DNA of 18,802 bases. Origin: an uncultured Alphaproteobacteria bacterium. GTDB taxonomy: Bacteria > Pseudomonadota > Alphaproteobacteria > Rs-D84. Each line of letters begins with the position of its first letter. The stretch's first letter is position 1. Both the position numbers and the translations under genes were made by a program. The stretch spans positions 1-18,802 of the forward strand of contig CALCGS010000138.1 in the NCBI GenBank assembly GCA_937901165.1, given 5' to 3'. The notes beneath the pieces were generated by a model. That model saw only the letters and a list, made by a program, of their open reading frames with translations, was not told where the DNA came from and searched no databases. Below are positions 6,831 through 15,201 of the stretch, piece after piece.

Positions 6831-8129
6831 ATGAATACTGATACAATTTTTGCATTATCTAGTGGCTTTGGAAAATCTGGGGTTGCTGTAATAAGAATAA
6901 GTGGCGAAAACTTAAAACCAACATTTGAAAAAATTATAAACAAATCTGATTTTTCTGCACGCCAGGCTTACTTTACCAACCTGCGTGATGGCAATAACGA
7001 ACTAATTGACCAATGTATTGCAATTTACTTTGCATCCCCACAATCTTTTACCGGCCAAGATGTCATAGAAATACATTCGCATGGTTCAACTGCGGTAATA
7101 AATAAAATTTTTGAATACCTAACCTTTTTTGGTTTTCGTATGGCGTCGCGTGGTGAATTTTCAAAACGTGCTTTCCTAAACGGCAAAATGACATTATCAG
7201 ATGTTGATGGATTGGCGGCATTACTCGATTCCCAAACAGACAAACAACGTAAATACGCATTAAAATCTATGATGGGTGGCGACAGCAAAATATACGAAAA
7301 CTGGCGCAATCAAATGATTGAAATATCTGCATACTCTGCGGCAATTTTGGATTACAGCCCGGACGACCTGCCATTAAACATTGATAAAAAAATATTGTCA
7401 AAAACAAATGATTTATACCAAGAAATAGAAAACGCTTTATCAAAATACCAATCTATAAAAGCAATAAAAAATGGATTTAATCTGGTATTGGTGGGCGAAA
7501 CAAATGTTGGAAAATCATCTATATTTAATAAACTTGTCGGAACAAATCGTGCAATTGTTTCAAACACACCCGGCACAACGCGTGATGTAATAAGCACACC
7601 TATTGATATTGATGGATATTTGGTAAATTTATCTGATACCGCTGGTGTTCGTGAAACATCTGATAAAATCGAACAAATGGGTATTGATAAAACAAAAACA
7701 GAAATAGATAATGCAAATCTGATATTACATATAACAAATTCTGAATTTGACATACCTTATACAAAAAACCCAGAAATCATGGTTATAAACAAATCTGATT
7801 TAATACAAGAAAAACAAAACAAAAATGCAATTTATGTATCTGCAAAAACCGGTGATGGTATACAAGATTTAATAAAAATAATAAAACAAGAAATTCATAA
7901 ATTACTTGATAACACGGAATCCGATTTGATAATAAATGCACGAACTTACGCATTATTATCAGAATCAAAAAACGAATTAAAACAAGCCATAGAAAAATCA
8001 AATGGAAATTACGATATATTTTCCGAACATGTCAGACACGCATCTGAAAACATCGGTAAAATACTTGGTACAATAACCGCATCTGATGTAATGGATGCAA
8101 CATTTTCACAATTATGTTTAGGAAAATAA
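6831..8129 (+). CDS. mnmE: tRNA uridine-5-carboxymethylaminomethyl(34) modification GTPase MnmE
   Basis: MnmE, with MnmG, installs the cmnm5 group at wobble U34 of certain tRNAs using methylene-tetrahydrofolate, glycine or ammonium, and GTP. The 432-residue product has the N-terminal folate-binding domain (DTIFALSSGFGKSGVAVIRISG, GQDVIEIHSHG) and a helical domain. The G domain has G1 GETNVGKS (222-229), G2 GTTRD (248-252), G3 DTAG (269-272), G4 NKSD (320-323) and SAK (337-339). It ends in the family-diagnostic C-x-G-K motif (CLGK, C429). The G1 third residue is Thr instead of the usual Pro, a minor variation. It is cotranscribed with ruvA and ends at a strong bidirectional terminator. mnmG is not in this window. 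Confidence 0.97.
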   Translation: MNTDTIFALSSGFGKSGVAVIRISGENLKPTFEKIINKSDFSARQAYFTNLRDGNNELIDQCIAIYFASPQSFTGQDVIEIHSHGSTAVINKIFEYLTFFGFRMASRGEFSKRAFLNGKMTLSDVDGLAALLDSQTDKQRKYALKSMMGGDSKIYENWRNQMIEISAYSAAILDYSPDDLPLNIDKKILSKTNDLYQEIENALSKYQSIKAIKNGFNLVLVGETNVGKSSIFNKLVGTNRAIVSNTPGTTRDVISTPIDIDGYLVNLSDTAGVRETSDKIEQMGIDKTKTEIDNANLILHITNSEFDIPYTKNPEIMVINKSDLIQEKQNKNAIYVSAKTGDGIQDLIKIIKQEIHKLLDNTESDLIINARTYALLSESKNELKQAIEKSNGNYDIFSEHVRHASENIGKILGTITASDVMDATFSQLCLGK

Positions 8130-8146
8130 AATATTACAAAAACAAT

Positions 8147-8176
8147 AAAAAAGACGTCAAATTGACGTCTTTTTTT
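8147..8176. terminator. Bidirectional terminator between mnmE and the small lipoprotein gene
   Basis: A 12-bp stem (8147-8158 with 8164-8175) has a GACGTC core and a 5-nt loop, flanked by A and T runs. It gives a terminator on both strands and sits between two convergent genes. Confidence 0.85.
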
Positions 8177-8192
8177 ATTCCAATAATAACTA

Positions 8193-8543
8193 TTATTGGC
8201 AAATAGCAACAGCATACATTGCTTCGCCATCGATAGTTGGGTTTTTAACCATAACACGATATTGAACCTGACCTTCTACATCGCAAGCCCCAGCATTAAC
8301 GTTAACATAAACGTTTTCTGCATCAGCAGCCAAAGCAACCAAATCAGCAGTTGCAGACAAGAACATAGAATTTGCTTCCATAGCCTGGATAGCAGCCAAT
8401 TCTTCTGTCATTGGGCATTTTACCAATGTATCACCCTGTTCACCAGCAGAAATTTGTTCACAATCACTAACCAAAGTTTTTTTTGCTTCTTGACCACATG
8501 CGGCCAAAGCGATAACAGGCAATAAAAATGCAATTTTTTTCAT
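8193..8543 (-). CDS. Small lipoprotein with four mature Cys, function unknown
   Basis: The family is not recognised. The 116-residue product starts at ATG 8543, chosen over an upstream start because AAAAGGAG precedes it and a lipoprotein signal peptide begins there. The lipobox is LAAC with Cys16 and Gly at +2, the pattern of lipoproteins sorted to the outer membrane in enterobacteria. The mature part has four more Cys (28, 43, 87, 115) that could form two disulfides. It has a predicted helical middle rich in Ala and Met, and a C-terminal beta-like part (VQYRVMVKNPTIDGEAMYAVAIC). A near-consensus promoter (8577-8605), a strong ribosome-binding site and a terminator make it a compact single-gene unit, which suggests high expression. 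Its cellular role cannot be read from sequence. Confidence 0.85.
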   Translation of the reverse strand: MKKIAFLLPVIALAACGQEAKKTLVSDCEQISAGEQGDTLVKCPMTEELAAIQAMEANSMFLSATADLVALAADAENVYVNVNAGACDVEGQVQYRVMVKNPTIDGEAMYAVAICQ

Positions 8544-8576
8544 ATTTTCTCCTTTTTGATTCATTTGCACACTTTG

Positions 8577-8605
8577 ATTATAGCAATGCAAAAAATTTAT
8601 TGCAA
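8577..8605 (-). promoter_or_regulatory. Strong promoter of the small lipoprotein gene
   Basis: On the minus strand TTGCAA (8600-8605) and the consensus TATAAT (8577-8582) are separated by 17 nt. The leader before the ATG at 8543 is about 25-30 nt and contains AAAAGGAG. Confidence 0.72.
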
Positions 8606-8629
8606 TCAAATTATTAAAAAAAAACGAGT

Positions 8630-8656
8630 AAAAAAACCCACAAAAGTGGGCTTTTT
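8630..8656 (-). terminator. Terminator of the acyl-CoA synthetase pair
   Basis: A CCCAC/GTGGG stem (8637-8641 with 8646-8650) with an AAAA loop extends through a wobble pair and A-T pairs. On the minus strand it is followed by seven T. It overlaps the stop codon of the gene ending at 8655. Confidence 0.75.
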
Positions 8657-10235
8657 ATTCTTTTTTAATTGGATATTTTCCATCGATTAAATTCTGTCTA
8701 ACAATATGATGCTTTACCTTTTGCGTACTGGTCACCGGCAAATCATCAGTCGTTATTGCAAAATGCGTCACCCATTTATATGCCGCCACACGAACATTTA
8801 GCAATCTGATTGCATTAGATAATTTTTCTATTGTCATAGATTTATCGACACTAAACACACCGTACGCAACAGTTTTACCTTTGACCTTGTGTTCAAACAC
8901 AGCGACATTTTTAACACCAGGTATTTCCATATACAATGCTTCCAATTCATCTGGATAAACATTTTTTCCAGAATCTAAAACGATAACATTCTTTTTTCTA
9001 CCTGCAAAGTGGTATTCACCATTTTTATCCAAGAACACCAAATCCCCAGTATTAAAGAACCCCTTATCATCAAAAATCCCAGCATTTATTTCAGGATTAT
9101 TAAGATAACCTGTAAACACCTGCGGACTGCGAATCCATAATGTCCCCACCCCTTTTTTATCTTTATTTCTTATTTCACATTCATTACACCCAATTGGCGC
9201 ACCAAATGCAAAAGGCACACGTTTTTTTACAGGACGCGAACAACATACTGGTCCAACAGTTTCCGTCATACCATAACCTTGAACGAATGCCAATCCCAAT
9301 TGTTCATAAAATTTTTCAACTTCTGGCTTGGTTGCAGCACCACCCGCAATAAGCAATTTTGCACGTCCACCAAAAACATTTAATAACGGTTTTTGAACCT
9401 TATGCACCAAATTTCCCAATCCAATAAAACGCAAAAATTTTTGATATTTAAGAATTCTAGACACAATCCACCACTTTTTTTGTGCCTTTACACCATCAAT
9501 AATTTTATTACGGAAAATTTCCCATAATCTTGGCACCGCCGGTATAACCTGTGGCTTATAAGTTTTAAAATCTTCCAATATTGCTTTTGGATTAACCGTT
9601 GGTTGTAGCAAAATACACGTTCCATAATGAAGTGGTGTCAGCAAACCAATTGCAAAACCAAACACATGATACAACGGTAAAAACCCATACATAACATCAC
9701 CATAATGAATCCATGTATTAAAAGATTCCATAGAATTTGCACATTCCATCAAATTACGATGCGTAAGAGGAACCACCTTTGGCACACCTGTCGACCCCGA
9801 TGTAAAAGACATAGTTGCAAAATCATTTTCATTTACCTTTTCTGGTTTTAAATCCAAATCGGATTCAGCATCGGGCAAAGTAATATCATAAAACTTAAAT
9901 TTTTTTGCATCATAAAAGAAATATTTTTCTGCACAAACCAACTTTGCACCAACAGTTTTTGTCATATTATCATATTCAACATCTGTTAAATTAGTATCCA
10001 ACAATAATACAGTTGCCCCTAAATACCAAATTGCAAAAACAGTCAAAGGAAACTCTGGAATATTATGTGCCAAAACACCAACAACATCGCCCTTCTGAAC
10101 CCCCAAATTATGCAAAGTAATTGCACGCAACCGAACATTTTCTAAAAACGCTTTATAAGAAATATTTTCCCTAACTAAAAACAAATTATCGGGCCACTTT
10201 TTTACTGCATCTTGCAGCATTTTAAAGACACTCAT
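8655..10235 (-). CDS. Long-chain fatty acid-CoA ligase (AMP-forming), paralog 2
   Basis: The 526-residue protein is an adenylate-forming enzyme that most resembles long-chain acyl-CoA synthetases: it activates a carboxylate with ATP and transfers it to CoA. Motifs in order are the P-loop SFTSGSTGVPK (143-153), the PAVPRLWEIFRNKI stretch typical of long-chain enzymes (232-245), AGGAATKPEV (297-306), GYGMTETVGP (320-329), NTGD (395-398) and GRKKNVIVLDSGKNVYPDE (412-430). The C-terminal catalytic Lys lies in TSTQKVKHH (K506). It follows its paralog by 19 nt with AAAGGAT before the ATG, so the two form an operon. The pair align without gaps (both 526 residues), and residues about 419-468 are almost identical. 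The true substrate is not determined by sequence. Confidence 0.9.
   Translation of the reverse strand: MSVFKMLQDAVKKWPDNLFLVRENISYKAFLENVRLRAITLHNLGVQKGDVVGVLAHNIPEFPLTVFAIWYLGATVLLLDTNLTDVEYDNMTKTVGAKLVCAEKYFFYDAKKFKFYDITLPDAESDLDLKPEKVNENDFATMSFTSGSTGVPKVVPLTHRNLMECANSMESFNTWIHYGDVMYGFLPLYHVFGFAIGLLTPLHYGTCILLQPTVNPKAILEDFKTYKPQVIPAVPRLWEIFRNKIIDGVKAQKKWWIVSRILKYQKFLRFIGLGNLVHKVQKPLLNVFGGRAKLLIAGGAATKPEVEKFYEQLGLAFVQGYGMTETVGPVCCSRPVKKRVPFAFGAPIGCNECEIRNKDKKGVGTLWIRSPQVFTGYLNNPEINAGIFDDKGFFNTGDLVFLDKNGEYHFAGRKKNVIVLDSGKNVYPDELEALYMEIPGVKNVAVFEHKVKGKTVAYGVFSVDKSMTIEKLSNAIRLLNVRVAAYKWVTHFAITTDDLPVTSTQKVKHHIVRQNLIDGKYPIKKE
8833..8981 (-). repeat. Near-identical patch shared with 10434-10582 (copy 1)
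   Basis: These 149 bp match 10434-10582 with only three substitutions (at 8865, 8878 and 8934), including silent sites. The rest of the two paralogous genes is far more diverged. It encodes residues about 419-468 around the GKNVYPDE motif. Confidence 0.85.
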
Positions 10236-10255
10236 TGTAAAATCCTTTCTAAATT

Positions 10256-11836
10256 TTACTCTTTACGATTTTGGTATGCACCATCAATCAAGTTTTGCTT
10301 AACGATATGATGTTTAACCTTTAACGTACTGGTTGTTGGCAAATCATCTGTCGTCATAGCAAAATGAGTCACCCATTTATACGAAGCAATTTTCTTGTTT
10401 GCTGTTGCAACTTCCATCGCCAATTTTTCCATAGTCATAGATTTATCGACACTAAACACACCGTATGCAACAGTTTTATCTTTGACCTTGTGTTCAAACA
10501 CAGCGACATTTTTAACACCAGGTATTTCCATATATAATGCTTCCAATTCATCTGGATAAACATTTTTTCCAGAATCTAAAACAATCACTTGTTTTTTTCT
10601 ACCTGCAAAATGGTATTCGCCATTTTTATCCTGATATACCATATCACCAGTATTAAAGAACCCACGTTCATCAAACACTTCTGCATTTACAGCATCATTA
10701 TTAAGATACCCATCAAACACCTGATGTCCACGTACCCATAAAACCCCGATACCATTTTCATCCTTACCACGAATTTCACATTCGTTATTTGTTGTTGGTC
10801 CCCCCACAGAAAAAGGAATACGTTTTTTTGATGGTTTGGATATACAAATGGGCCCCACAGTTTCAGTTAAACCATACCCTTGAATAAATGCCAATCCTAA
10901 TTCTTCATAAAAAGTTTCAACCTCTGGTTTTGTTGCCGCCCCACCCGCAATAAGCAATCTGGCACGACCACCAAAAATATCCAAAATTGGTTCTTGAATT
11001 TTTCTTACAAAGAAATCCAATCCCATACTATTCAAAGTCTGTTGATTTTTTAATATAAATGAAACAATTCGCCACTTTTTTTGTGTTTTAAGATTATCCA
11101 TTATTTTATTTCTAAACAATTCCCATAATCTTGGTACCGCAGGTATAACATGTGGCTTAAACTTTTTGAAATCATCCATAATATATTTCGGATTGACAGT
11201 TGGCTGTAAAACAATACCGCCGCCAAAATGTACAGTTCCCAAAACCCCAATTGAAAAACCAAAAATATGATACAACGGTAAAAATCCATACATCACATCC
11301 CCAGAACCAAAATATTCCGACATATCTTCCAAAGAATTCGCACATTCCACCAAATTAAAGTGCGTAAGTGGCACAACCTTTGGTGTTCCAGTTGACCCAG
11401 ACGTAAAAGACAACAAAGCAATATCATTTGCCCCCAATTGTACAGGACGAAGTTCTGAATCAATTTCCCCATCTTTCAATGTGATATCAATAAATTTAAA
11501 CTTATCTGTTTTATAGAAAAACCCAGGTTCAGCACAAACGAAATGGCAATCTGCAATCTGGGTCATTTTATCATATTCAAATGGGGTTAAATTCGTATCC
11601 AACATCAACACCTTGGCACCCAAATACCAAATTGCAAACAAGGTAAGCGGAAATTGTGGAATATTATGCGACAAAACCCCAACAACATCACCGCTTTTAA
11701 TACCATTTTCAACCAAAACCTTTGCACGCGCACGTACCATATCATAAAACGCAGAATACGTAATACCTTCGCGTACTAAAAATAAATTTTCAGGCCACTG
11801 ATGCACAGCCATTTCCAACATATTATTCATATTCAT
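10256..11836 (-). CDS. Long-chain fatty acid-CoA ligase (AMP-forming), paralog 1
   Basis: This is the first gene of the tandem pair. It has the same 526-residue length and the same motif order: SFTSGSTGTPK (143-153), PAVPRLWELFRNKI (232-245), AGGAATKPEV, GYGLTETVGP, NTGD, GRKKQVIVLDSGKNVYPDE, and TSTLKVKHH with K506. All residues needed for adenylation and thioester formation are present, so both copies should be active; they may differ in substrate range. ATG 11836 was chosen because AGGGAA is well spaced upstream; two further Met codons follow within six residues. The substrate-pocket regions differ between paralogs (for example MSEYFGSGD against FNTWIHYGD near 171-180), consistent with divergence after duplication. 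It shares a short divergent promoter region with the exonuclease gene. Confidence 0.9.
   Translation of the reverse strand: MNMNNMLEMAVHQWPENLFLVREGITYSAFYDMVRARAKVLVENGIKSGDVVGVLSHNIPQFPLTLFAIWYLGAKVLMLDTNLTPFEYDKMTQIADCHFVCAEPGFFYKTDKFKFIDITLKDGEIDSELRPVQLGANDIALLSFTSGSTGTPKVVPLTHFNLVECANSLEDMSEYFGSGDVMYGFLPLYHIFGFSIGVLGTVHFGGGIVLQPTVNPKYIMDDFKKFKPHVIPAVPRLWELFRNKIMDNLKTQKKWRIVSFILKNQQTLNSMGLDFFVRKIQEPILDIFGGRARLLIAGGAATKPEVETFYEELGLAFIQGYGLTETVGPICISKPSKKRIPFSVGGPTTNNECEIRGKDENGIGVLWVRGHQVFDGYLNNDAVNAEVFDERGFFNTGDMVYQDKNGEYHFAGRKKQVIVLDSGKNVYPDELEALYMEIPGVKNVAVFEHKVKDKTVAYGVFSVDKSMTMEKLAMEVATANKKIASYKWVTHFAMTTDDLPTTSTLKVKHHIVKQNLIDGAYQNRKE
10434..10582 (-). repeat. Near-identical patch shared with 8833-8981 (copy 2)
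   Basis: This is the second copy of the 149-bp patch (146 of 149 bases equal by eye), at a constant offset of 1601 bp, within the upstream acyl-CoA synthetase paralog. Confidence 0.85.
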
Positions 11837-11850
11837 AACTAAATTCCCTA

Positions 11851-11879
11851 TTGTTTTTACATTGGATATAGATTATTAT
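11851..11879 (+). promoter_or_regulatory. Possible promoter of the exonuclease III gene
   Basis: TTGTTT (11851-11856) and TATTAT (11874-11879) are separated by 17 nt. The start would fall about 20 nt before the ATG at 11905, with AAGGAAAG as ribosome-binding site. The -35 box is weak. Confidence 0.35.
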
Positions 11880-11902
11880 ACGCAAAAAGGAAAGAAAATC
11901 AA
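11875..11902 (-). promoter_or_regulatory. Promoter of the acyl-CoA synthetase pair
   Basis: On the minus strand TTGATT (11897-11902) and consensus TATAAT (11875-11880) are separated by 16 nt. The start would fall about 30 nt before ATG 11836. The -10 box overlaps that of the plus-strand promoter. Confidence 0.5.
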
Positions 11903-11904
11903 AT

Positions 11905-12675
11905 ATGAAAATATTAACAATAAATATAAATTCAATACGTGCCCACGCTGAAAGTTTTATAAACATTTTACGTTCTGGACAATACGACACAATCTTGGTT
12001 CAAGAATTAAAAGTTGAAACATCATCTTTTCCACACAACCTATTTGACGAATACGGTTATAATATAAAAGTTTTTGGTCAAAAAAGTTGGAATGGTGTTG
12101 CAACTTTTTCAAAACATTCTATTGAAGATGTCACGATGGGATTACCCAATTATGCTGATGTAAATTCCCGTTTTCTTGAATGTGTTATTGACGGCCGTAT
12201 CAGATTGATAAATGTATATATGCCAAATGGTGACAACATAGAATCCCCAAAATTCGCATATAAATTGGAATGGATGCACGCATTCACAGAATACATTAAA
12301 CAATATTTAGATTCACCAGAATCTGTAATAATCGCGGGGGATTTTAATGTTTCAATATCAGACCAAGATATATGGAATCCTAAAAATTATATTGGTTCAT
12401 CAATTTCTGCACCTGACGCACGAAAAATAATGAACGATTGGTTGGAATCCGGATGGATGGACGTATGGCGTAATCTACACCCAAACGACATAGATTACAC
12501 ATGGTACGGATATCGTGGTGGCGATACAGTTGGCAAAAAACAAGGGCTTCGCCTTGATTATTTCTTGGTCAACAAAACCGCACAATCAATAATAAAAAAT
12601 TGTGAAATCGATTTATGTCCCAGGACACATGTAAAACCAACCGACCACTGTGGTTTAGTATTGGAAATAAAATAA
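11905..12675 (+). CDS. xth: Exonuclease III family AP endonuclease
   Basis: The 256-residue product is a full-length ExoIII/AP endonuclease, which cuts 5' of abasic sites and removes 3' blocking groups in base excision repair. Family motifs are in order: NINSIRA (7-13), VQELK with the metal-binding E34, WNGVA (62-66), INVYMPNG with Y105 (102-109), AGDFNV with D146 and N148 (144-149), TWYGYRG (199-205), GLRLDYFLV (214-222) and the catalytic PTDH (245-248). The start follows AAGGAAAG and aligns with the family's beginning. The gene is divergent from the acyl-CoA synthetases and convergent with addB, separated by 6 bp. Whether it is the main AP endonuclease or a paralog cannot be told from one window. 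Confidence 0.94.
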   Translation: MKILTININSIRAHAESFINILRSGQYDTILVQELKVETSSFPHNLFDEYGYNIKVFGQKSWNGVATFSKHSIEDVTMGLPNYADVNSRFLECVIDGRIRLINVYMPNGDNIESPKFAYKLEWMHAFTEYIKQYLDSPESVIIAGDFNVSISDQDIWNPKNYIGSSISAPDARKIMNDWLESGWMDVWRNLHPNDIDYTWYGYRGGDTVGKKQGLRLDYFLVNKTAQSIIKNCEIDLCPRTHVKPTDHCGLVLEIK

Positions 12676-12681
12676 TTATTT

Positions 12682-15201
12682 TTATTCTATTCTGGCCAAA
12701 TCATCAAATGCTTTATATTTTTTACCACTAGTAATATAGTAATCGTATGGTGCACTGCCTGCACTATACATATTGACCAACTCTATTACCTTTTGTATTG
12801 CACCATTCATCATTTTTTCTACTAAATCAAAATCATATTCAATCATCTTTACATCAGAATTTCGCAACTGCAAAAATTTAATCACAGGTGTTTTGCTTTT
12901 TTCTGTTATATGTAATGGGAACCCCCCAGATTGTAAAATAAATGCTTCCAATGGTAATTGTGGCATATTACCTTCTAGCAATTGCGTTGAACTTGGTGCT
13001 TCGCCAGTTTTGATATCCAAAACGCCCCCATCCCAAACCCTATCTGCACGCGCCCTAACATTACGTCCAGCGATATTAACAACACCGTTGATTTCAGGTT
13101 TTGAATTCAACAACAAATCTTTATATTCAAAAACTAATTCTGCAATTTCAACAAATCTTTTATGCCAAAAATATAACAATATATTTGTATTGCCCAACAA
13201 TTCGCGTGCCTGTACATCCATTAAATGTATCAACACATCTTTATCAAAAGATTTTGCATGTTCTATAACATCGTGTACCAACAAACCAAAATTTCTAGCA
13301 TCAGGCCCAACCCACCAATCATCTTTTGGTTTTAATCGTAAAATATGTTTACAATAAAACACATAAGGATTATGTATCAATGTTTCTAACTCTGTCACAA
13401 AAACATCAGACCAATCATTTTCCACCACCGGTGCAACAAAAGACAAAGGTTTATAATCAACAACATCATATTTATTTACAACACTTAAAATATCTTTTTC
13501 AAAACAAACATCAATATTTGCTTTTCTTGCGACAACCCTTGATAAAAACCTAGATTCCACAGTTTGCACCCCACCAGACACTTTACTACGCAACCAATAA
13601 ACTTCTTTGGCACACGATAAATTCATAAAATCCAATGCCATCAAAGAAACCTTTCTGTCTGGTGATGGCAAACCAATTTTTTTACTGACATTGATTGGCA
13701 ACCAAGAATTTTTATACCCTTGTGCGGGGAACATACCATCATTTAAGCCTGTTAAAATAATAACATCTGCGGTTTGCATACGTGCCTCTATCGTACCCAA
13801 CACAACAACATCAGGATTATCAACAGGATTTTGACGCACATCAACCGATGAAACAGCATCTGCAACAAACGCCCTTGCGTCTGACAAACTTAACCGAATA
13901 TCATACTTTATTAAAACATCTGATAAATTTCTAATTACCATCCACAAAGACACATAATTTTCATCATCCACAGAAAATTTCGGTTCAAAGTTTTCAGAAA
14001 ATTTTTCAATAATATCAACAACACAATCAAACAAATTATAATTTGCATCAACATAAATTTTATCAAAAATATTACTTCCGTTTTCAATCCAAGAATCAAA
14101 CAAATTCAACAAAGCCTTTGCAGGATTCATTCCATCCCCAGACATAGCCCCAGAAAAATCCGCAACAATTCCCATATCTTGAAATGCAGATTTTATTCTT
14201 TGATTTCCTGCACTATCCGGTGTAATCACCATAACAGATTTTTTTTGTTGCCTTGCATTTTTTACAATTTCTGCAACAACTTTTGCTTCTTGTGCTTCTG
14301 TATTTGCTTCTATTAAATGACAATTTTGCAAATCATTATCTAAAATAACATTACTTGATAAATCATTAGAAAACACATAATTGAAAAAATCAATTTTACT
14401 ATCACCAACATCAATAATATTTATATCTTCTGTTTTAACACCAACCCTATTCAAAAATTTATATTCTGCATTATAAGGATTTGTATCCAACAAAAAGTCT
14501 TCTTCTTTTCCAGATATTTTTCCAGACAAAATAATTCTTCCATTATCCAATTTTGCAATTTCTGCCATTAAATCCGCACTTGCAGGCACACTGGCGGTTG
14601 AACCGCATACAACAACCAAAGAATCTTTTAAATAATCTTTTTTAATAACATCAATCCAATGCCTAATTTGATTATTCCGCAAAGCCGTTGATGTAATTTT
14701 ATTTTCGGAAATAATCGGCAAAGACCTGGTTAAAATATTTAATAAATCTGCCTTATTCTTAAAATGCGATGCATATTTTTCATCGACCAAATCAATCCAA
14801 TTTATATTTGCGGTATCAACACCTTCATTTTCCAAATAATCCTGCATAGCAATAAAATCGTGTGCAATCTGCAAAGCCACAGACATATTCACAATAGATT
14901 TATCTTGCGATAACAATTTCGCCAACAAAACAACACGTTCGGAATTTTGAAAAACATCGTCATCAGTAATCAGGTTTTCATCTGGCGCCCCCTCACCCAA
15001 TGCGACTAATTTCGGCAAAAGCACCGCTTTTTTACCAGATTTATCAACAAACATTTTTTCTGCACTACGCACCGCACGACGACTGGGCAAGAAAATCAAA
15101 CATTTTTCAATATTGACATTTGACCCTTGTATAATTTTATACAACGCGTCCAGCATTTTCATAGGATTTGTTGCAACAAAAATATTATTATTTAATGCCA
15201 A
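12682..15201 (-). CDS. addB: Double-strand break repair protein AddB
   Basis: AddB is the second subunit of the AddAB helicase-nuclease that resects double-strand breaks for RecA loading. The 839-residue product matches the alphaproteobacterial type: IFLPSRRAVRSAEKMF (36-51) without a Walker A motif, the helicase-like block LGTIEARMQTADVIILTGLN (468-487) followed by DGMFP, and the C-terminal PD-(D/E)XK nuclease. The nuclease shows GLLVHDVIEHA (H643), ARADRVWDGGVLDIKTG (D720, D729, K731) and QLPLEA (748-753). The start is a TTG at 15201, inside the end of engB (14-nt overlap), with AAGGAAT upstream. It keeps the first beta strand NNIFVATNP, and the first ATG, codon 14, would remove it. At 839 residues it is shorter than many family members. 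addA is not in this window. Confidence 0.9.
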   Translation of the reverse strand: MALNNNIFVATNPMKMLDALYKIIQGSNVNIEKCLIFLPSRRAVRSAEKMFVDKSGKKAVLLPKLVALGEGAPDENLITDDDVFQNSERVVLLAKLLSQDKSIVNMSVALQIAHDFIAMQDYLENEGVDTANINWIDLVDEKYASHFKNKADLLNILTRSLPIISENKITSTALRNNQIRHWIDVIKKDYLKDSLVVVCGSTASVPASADLMAEIAKLDNGRIILSGKISGKEEDFLLDTNPYNAEYKFLNRVGVKTEDINIIDVGDSKIDFFNYVFSNDLSSNVILDNDLQNCHLIEANTEAQEAKVVAEIVKNARQQKKSVMVITPDSAGNQRIKSAFQDMGIVADFSGAMSGDGMNPAKALLNLFDSWIENGSNIFDKIYVDANYNLFDCVVDIIEKFSENFEPKFSVDDENYVSLWMVIRNLSDVLIKYDIRLSLSDARAFVADAVSSVDVRQNPVDNPDVVVLGTIEARMQTADVIILTGLNDGMFPAQGYKNSWLPINVSKKIGLPSPDRKVSLMALDFMNLSCAKEVYWLRSKVSGGVQTVESRFLSRVVARKANIDVCFEKDILSVVNKYDVVDYKPLSFVAPVVENDWSDVFVTELETLIHNPYVFYCKHILRLKPKDDWWVGPDARNFGLLVHDVIEHAKSFDKDVLIHLMDVQARELLGNTNILLYFWHKRFVEIAELVFEYKDLLLNSKPEINGVVNIAGRNVRARADRVWDGGVLDIKTGEAPSSTQLLEGNMPQLPLEAFILQSGGFPLHITEKSKTPVIKFLQLRNSDVKMIEYDFDLVEKMMNGAIQKVIELVNMYSAGSAPYDYYITSGKKYKAFDDLARIE

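Noticed and set aside
12662..12690. AT-only inverted repeat across the convergent xth and addB stop codons
   Set aside because: The stem contains no G-C pair and is imperfect, so it would be too weak to call a terminator.
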